Positions 5,826 to 8,207 of a DNA stretch of 8,207 nucleotides are shown in pieces; position 1 is the stretch's first letter; every line of letters starts with the position of its first letter. The notes under the pieces were generated by a model that was not told the DNA's origin, searched no databases, and was given only the letters and a program-made list of their open reading frames with translations. The stretch is from an uncultured Pseudomonadota bacterium. Its GTDB lineage: Bacteria; Pseudomonadota; Alphaproteobacteria; RUG11792. The stretch lies in the NCBI GenBank assembly GCA_902773285.1, contig CACYDS010000099.1:1-8207 (forward strand), given 5' to 3'. The position numbers were made by a program, and so were the translations under genes.

Positions 5826-6524
5826 TTATTCTGATAATGTTATTATTGCTTTTTCTGCTAAGAATTTTACAATTTCATCCGCATTTAACGTGTCATAGAA
5901 ATTTACCATTAATGTATTGAATTCCAAGATATCAGTTGTTCCTATATTCAGAACGCCTATTCCTGCATCAAGTAGAATCCCGTTAGCAATAAGCCTGGCT
6001 GTACGCTTATTGCCATCCCAATAAAATTGATTTAAAGATCCCCAAAGAAACAACCTAATTGCCTGCTCAACTGGATGAAAATCCACCATGACGGTTGGTA
6101 ATTCAAAGGTGAAGATTTTTTCTAAATTTTCAAAATTTGGTGATTTATAATTTGATGTGCCCGCTATACCTACAGAACCATTTCTAAATATCCCAGCATA
6201 TATAGCTTCATTTCTTGCGATAATCTTGTTTATTTTGTGAAAATAGCTTTTTGCAACGAAAAAGGTTTTATCTTCAACATCTGACAGTATGCAATGCCAT
6301 GCATCTTTTATGTTTAACACCTGCTCAACGTCGTTTATTTTATGGCCACCGATTGTAACTCCGTCCATTAATGTTTGGACTTCCGGAAAAGTTATCGGAT
6401 TATTTTCCATTTTAGCCATGTCAAATACATATTCTGGTAGCATCTTTTTCGCCAGCATTACGGCTTTTGCTTTGCTGGTTTTAAACTTTCTGTTAGAAAT
6501 TTTATACGTATATTCAAATAGCAT
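5826..6524 (-). CDS. Fic-fold protein with degenerate catalytic motif
   Basis: Fic domains usually transfer AMP or another phosphate group to target proteins through the motif HxFx(D/E)GNxRxxR. Here the motif reads QFYWDGNKRTAR (166-177 counted from the ATG at 6524): the anion-binding DGNKR part is intact, but Gln takes the place of the catalytic His. A Fic_N-like helical region lies upstream. AKMENN (37-42) sits where class II Fic proteins carry the inhibitory (S/T)xxxE(G/N) helix, and it keeps the Glu but not the Ser/Thr. HPVEQAIRLFLWGSLN leads into the core and EFNTLMVNFYDTLNADEIVKFL closes the domain, as in other bacterial Fic proteins. No signal peptide or membrane segment is seen. A TTG at 6533 could add three residues. 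Neither start has a Shine-Dalgarno sequence; the ATG follows an almost pure T tract. One shared 30-base element lies 72 bases upstream. It may be an inactive, altered-chemistry or antitoxin-like Fic protein. Confidence 0.9.
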   Translation of the reverse strand: MLFEYTYKISNRKFKTSKAKAVMLAKKMLPEYVFDMAKMENNPITFPEVQTLMDGVTIGGHKINDVEQVLNIKDAWHCILSDVEDKTFFVAKSYFHKINKIIARNEAIYAGIFRNGSVGIAGTSNYKSPNFENLEKIFTFELPTVMVDFHPVEQAIRLFLWGSLNQFYWDGNKRTARLIANGILLDAGIGVLNIGTTDILEFNTLMVNFYDTLNADEIVKFLAEKAIITLSE

Positions 6525-6543
6525 AAAAAACAAAAAAACTTAA

Positions 6544-6555
6544 TTGGAATTTTAT
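6544..6555 (-). repeat. 12-base word shared with the feoB leader
   Basis: On the minus strand this reads ATAAAATTCCAA, identical to 3949-3960 before feoB. It contains TAAAAT, and TTGCGT lies 18 bases upstream on the same strand (6578-6573). It may therefore be the -10 region of a proximal fic promoter, parallel to the proximal feoB promoter candidate. Confidence 0.45.
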
Positions 6556-6562
6556 CAACTAC

Positions 6563-6602
6563 ATTGTAACGTACGCAAATGCGATATTACAATACGTATT
6601 GT
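6563..6602. promoter_or_regulatory. Cluster of ATTGT half-sites with a perfect palindrome
   Basis: ACAATACGTATTGT at 6589-6602 is a perfect 14-base palindrome. It covers the -10-like box and presumed start point of the fic copy of the shared element. ATTGTAA at 6563-6569 and TTACAAT at 6587-6593 form a second, perfect 7-bp inverted pair with 17 bases between them. The three ATTGT half-sites in about 40 bases look like an operator cluster in the fic leader. No regulator can be named. Confidence 0.45.
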
Positions 6603-6626
6603 CTATGTTCATAAGATATGTGACAA
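6597..6626 (-). promoter_or_regulatory. Shared 30-base element, copy 3 (fic)
   Basis: On the minus strand: TTGTCA at 6626-6621, a 17-base spacer CATATCTTATGAACATA at 6620-6604, then GACAAT at 6603-6598. The dyad CATA-N3-TATG is kept. It matches each of the other two copies at 21 of 30 positions and ends 72 bases before the fic ATG. Its -35-like box lies two bases from that of the divergent copy 2. Together they form the dyad GACAA-AG-TTGTC at 6622-6633. Confidence 0.57.
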
Positions 6627-6628
6627 AG

Positions 6629-6658
6629 TTGTCTCATACGTTATGGACTGATACAAAT
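6629..6658 (+). promoter_or_regulatory. Shared 30-base element, copy 2 (exported protein)
   Basis: TTGTCT at 6629-6634 and TACAAA at 6652-6657 are separated by a 17-base spacer that starts CATACGTTATGGAC and ends in TGA, giving an extended -10 arrangement. The spacer carries CATA-N3-TATG at 6635-6645. It ends 68 bases before the ATG at 6727. The near identity to the feoB copy (26 of 30) extends across the whole spacer, which ordinary promoters do not conserve, so an operator or activator site probably overlaps. Confidence 0.6.
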
Positions 6659-6661
6659 GCA

Positions 6662-6691
6662 TTTATAAAATTTTATGTTTTTTCGTATAAT
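6662..6691 (+). promoter_or_regulatory. Proximal promoter candidate for the exported protein
   Basis: A perfect TATAAT at 6686-6691 lies 36 bases before the ATG at 6727. The best -35-like word at 18 bases is TTTATA (6662-6667), which is poor. If used, its start would be near 6698, and the shared element would lie just upstream, in an activator-like position. Confidence 0.35.
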
Positions 6692-6726
6692 TGTTTGTGG
6701 ATTGGTCTTAGTTTTTAGAAGAGAAT

Positions 6727-7338
6727 ATGAATATAAAATCTTTGTGCTTAGCTGGAACGCTTTTAGTGTCCGTTGGTGTAAGTTCTGAAGCAGAACATGG
6801 AGCTTTACACACGGAGAATGAGGGTAATGTGGGTCATGCCAATTTGGCTCTCTTTTCTCCAGATAATACGTTCACGCAAAATATAGCAAATCAAACAGAA
6901 GAACAGAATACACAACAGCAAAATGTCAATGTCGAGGCCTATGAGCCAAACTTAATAACTATTCCTGTTGCAAATGCACAATATGATCCGGCGCAAAATC
7001 AGCATACAAATGTAATGCCGTTTTTAGTACAAATTGTGAACGGTAAGTTGTACCTTCTACAAGGCTTAGAGTTGGGGACTAATGCACCTTTGTATTTGCA
7101 GATAGATGTGCCAGGTATTACAGATCCAAATGCTGACGAACAAAACAGCAATGTTACAGAACATGAGTCGGCTGTGATAACTGGTCAAGCTGTAAATGAT
7201 CAAGTGAATGATAATGATCCAGCTCATGTTCCAAACGCAAATACAATAGAGTCCTCTGGACAGAATCAGGATAACAACCAGCAAGGAAATTACACTGCTA
7301 ATAATTTAAATAATGATATGGGTAAAATGCAGTTGTAA
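6727..7338 (+). CDS. Exported acidic Asn/Gln-rich protein, unknown function
   Basis: I do not recognise this 203-residue protein. A standard Sec signal peptide is visible: a short basic start (MNIK), a hydrophobic core (about 5-18) and SSEA before a likely signal peptidase I cut after A22. There is no lipobox. The mature part lacks Cys, has very few Lys or Arg, and is rich in Asn, Gln, Asp and Glu, especially 47-70 and 155-200, so it is probably largely disordered. One ordered-looking block, VMPFLVQIVNGKLYLLQG (96-113) and APLYLQIDVPGI (120-131), is hydrophobic with alternating residues and may form a small beta structure. The likely location is the periplasm, cell surface or outside. It is divergent from fic and carries the same upstream element as fic and feoB, so a role tied to host or iron conditions is a guess. 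AAGAGA just before the ATG is a modest ribosome binding site. A strong terminator follows. Confidence 0.84.
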   Translation: MNIKSLCLAGTLLVSVGVSSEAEHGALHTENEGNVGHANLALFSPDNTFTQNIANQTEEQNTQQQNVNVEAYEPNLITIPVANAQYDPAQNQHTNVMPFLVQIVNGKLYLLQGLELGTNAPLYLQIDVPGITDPNADEQNSNVTEHESAVITGQAVNDQVNDNDPAHVPNANTIESSGQNQDNNQQGNYTANNLNNDMGKMQL

Positions 7339-7380
7339 TCATTAAAGCTATAACTTAAGAAATAAGAGTTATATAGAACG

Positions 7381-7417
7381 TTACACATATACAAACATTG
7401 TATATGTGTAATTTTTT
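7381..7417 (+). terminator. Strong rho-independent terminator after the exported protein
   Basis: TTACACATATACAA (7381-7394) and TTGTATATGTGTAA (7398-7411) form a perfect 14-bp stem with a 3-base ACA loop, followed by six T (7412-7417). It begins 42 bases past the stop at 7338 and ends plus-strand transcription from the exported-protein gene. It may also block minus-strand reading from the 70-residue gene, but there is no T-run on that side. Confidence 0.85.
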
Positions 7418-7439
7418 GATTGTTTTCTAAATTGAGCTT

Positions 7440-7455
7440 ATGATCGCAAGATCAT
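7440..7455 (-). terminator. Weak hairpin after the 70-residue gene
   Basis: ATGATC (7440-7445) and GATCAT (7450-7455) form a 6-bp stem with a 4-base loop, nine bases past the stop of the minus-strand gene. No T-run follows on the minus strand, so it is at best a weak terminator or a 3'-end-protecting hairpin. Confidence 0.3.
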
Positions 7456-7463
7456 CCGTTCAT

Positions 7464-7676
7464 CTATGCGATATCATCGCCATCATTATTGTTGCCGAAG
7501 GTCAGGACTTTCAGCCTGTTACGTAATTTTTGAAGCTCACTATTAAGTGCAGCAGCTTTAAAACTAAGCACATTCGAACACGAACTGCTCGTCAAGACTG
7601 CTAATTTATCCATTAAATATTCCTCCCTTGCAAGAAGATTACGTATTTCATTTTTTCCAACTGAATAAAAAGACAT
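7464..7676 (-). CDS. Small helical protein, 70 residues, unknown function
   Basis: I do not recognise this protein with confidence. It starts MSFYSVGKNEIRNLLAREEYLM and is predicted by eye to be two amphipathic helices (about 7-28 and 38-58, the second AAALNSELQKLRNRLKVL) joined by a Ser-rich turn with one Cys (33). An acidic tail of Asn, Asp and Gly (61-68) follows. No signal peptide or membrane segment is seen. The helical hairpin layout recalls small DUF465/YdcH-like coiled-coil proteins, but the match is too loose to assign. The ATG at 7676 has GGGTGA about 7 bases upstream. A promoter-like pair, TTGCCA and GATAAT with 18 bases between, lies just before it. It follows mnmA on the same strand after a 120-base gap, so it could also be read from mnmA. 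Confidence 0.68.
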   Translation of the reverse strand: MSFYSVGKNEIRNLLAREEYLMDKLAVLTSSSCSNVLSFKAAALNSELQKLRNRLKVLTFGNNNDGDDIA

Positions 7677-7704
7677 ATCAATTCACCCGAATACCCACAA
7701 ATAT

Positions 7705-7734
7705 ATTATCGTGCATTCATGAGTGTGGTGGCAA
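7705..7734 (-). promoter_or_regulatory. Promoter candidate for the 70-residue gene
   Basis: On the minus strand, TTGCCA at 7734-7729 and GATAAT at 7710-7705 are separated by 18 bases. Transcription would start near 7698, giving a leader of about 22 bases that holds the GGGTGA ribosome binding site. Each box differs from the sigma-70 consensus at one position (TTGACA, TATAAT). Confidence 0.45.
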
Positions 7735-7796
7735 GTGTATTAAACCTCATTGCGTATATCTCTATGCGCAGTTCAGGCGCCCCACCAACTTCGGGA

Positions 7797-8207
7797 TCAC
7801 ATCTGGTTGAAATGTGATGCTATAATTCCAGCTCCGATGACAGTGTTATTTGCATTGTATATGGCGCAGATTTGTCCCGGAGTTACCGGCGTTCTCGATT
7901 TTTCCAATAACTCGATAGATGCTCCATTTGCAGTTTTGGTAATTTGCGCTTTTGTTTTTTCAGAGGAAGAACGAAGTTTAACGAGAGCTTCGAATGAAGT
8001 GGTAGTGTCCAGTATCCAATTAGCAGAAAACAAATTGAACTTACTACGTAGCCAATCATTCGAGGATCCGACAACGATTTGATTCAAATTGCGATCTACG
8101 TCGACCACGTACAATGGCTCATTATATGCGATACCGACACCGCGACGTTGCCCGATTGTATAATTTTCAATTCCATTGTGTTTCCCCAAAATTTTCTTTG
8201 TGCCAGA
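7797..8207 (-). CDS. mnmA: tRNA-specific 2-thiouridylase MnmA, C-terminal part
   Basis: MnmA adenylates and then thiolates C2 of the wobble uridine (U34) in tRNAs for Lys, Glu and Gln, taking sulfur from a relay that starts at IscS. Only the last 136 codons are in the window; the gene continues past the right edge, so the PP-loop ATP-pyrophosphatase domain and both catalytic Cys positions cannot be checked. The central-domain hallmark GKHNGIENYTIGQRRGVGI begins eight residues into the visible piece, followed by PLYVVDVDRNLNQIVVG. The C-terminal beta-barrel carries TPGQICAIYNANNTVIGAGIIA, matching the family's TPGQ...Y...LGGG ending, with Ala for one Gly. The frame is open to the edge, so the visible 5' end is not a start. 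The stop is TGA at 7799-7797. A 7-bp inverted repeat (7796-7802 with 7812-7818) overlaps the last codons, with no T-run. Confidence 0.95.
   Translation of the reverse strand, partial: SGTKKILGKHNGIENYTIGQRRGVGIAYNEPLYVVDVDRNLNQIVVGSSNDWLRSKFNLFSANWILDTTTSFEALVKLRSSSEKTKAQITKTANGASIELLEKSRTPVTPGQICAIYNANNTVIGAGIIASHFNQM

Noticed and set aside
7720..7800. GC-richer stretch between mnmA and the 70-residue gene that looks faintly tRNA-like
   Set aside because: No cloverleaf can be drawn: no acceptor stem pairing and no T-loop GGTTCGA-type block.
7796..7818. 7-bp inverted repeat ATCACAT/ATGTGAT at the mnmA stop as a terminator
   Set aside because: It lies mostly inside coding sequence and no T-run follows on the minus strand.
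7628..8082. Plus-strand open frames opposite mnmA and the 70-residue gene
   Set aside because: They are antisense to conserved MnmA sequence, have no family resemblance and lack start signals.
1..8207. CRISPR arrays, insertion sequences, attachment sites, tRNA or rRNA genes
   Set aside because: No regularly spaced repeats, transposase fragments, terminal inverted repeats with target duplications, or structured RNA genes were seen by eye.

Overview
The window looks like a piece of an AT-rich, compact bacterial chromosome. Gene order is mixed-strand, start codons include ATG and GTG, and several genes abut or overlap. The uracil-DNA glycosylase is of the alphaproteobacterial type (WRPPGNRTP block). 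Together with a Fic protein, a compact FeoB, an MEP-pathway kinase and a secreted Asn/Gln-rich protein, this suggests an alphaproteobacterial host-associated (Rickettsiales- or Holosporales-like) organism. That placement is inference from protein style only.

Layout. 1-124: leader or edge region, coding status unresolved. 125-2071 (+): an MFS transporter followed with no gap by rsmE (16S rRNA m3U methyltransferase). 2121-2951 (-): ispE, convergent with rsmE. 2950-3660 (+): family-4-type uracil-DNA glycosylase, divergent from ispE with start codons sharing the palindrome CATG. 3661-3988: a 328-base gap with an inverted repeat, a possible 38-codon reading frame on the minus strand, and promoter-like signals. 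3989-5677 (+): a compact FeoB-family Fe(II) transporter without FeoA. 5826-6524 (-): a Fic-fold protein whose catalytic His position is Gln. 6727-7338 (+): an exported, acidic, Asn/Gln-rich protein of unknown function, closed by a 14-bp-stem terminator. 7464-7676 (-): a 70-residue helical protein of unknown function. 7797-8207 (-): the C-terminal part of mnmA, running off the right edge.

The most interesting signal is not a gene. A 30-base element occurs three times, each copy pointing at a gene and ending 68-75 bases before its start codon: feoB, fic and the exported protein. Nineteen of 30 positions are invariant. Each copy has a TTGT-headed -35-like box, a CATA-N3-TATG dyad in the spacer and an ACA-containing -10-like box. 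The fic and exported-protein copies lie back to back, two bases apart. feoB and fic also share a second 12-base word, ATAAAATTCCAA, in their leaders. This points to a small regulon joining iron uptake, a Fic protein and a secreted protein. The regulator is unknown and no binding or expression is shown here.

The remaining genes (rsmE, ispE, udg, mnmA) are housekeeping functions for rRNA and tRNA modification, isoprenoid synthesis and DNA repair.
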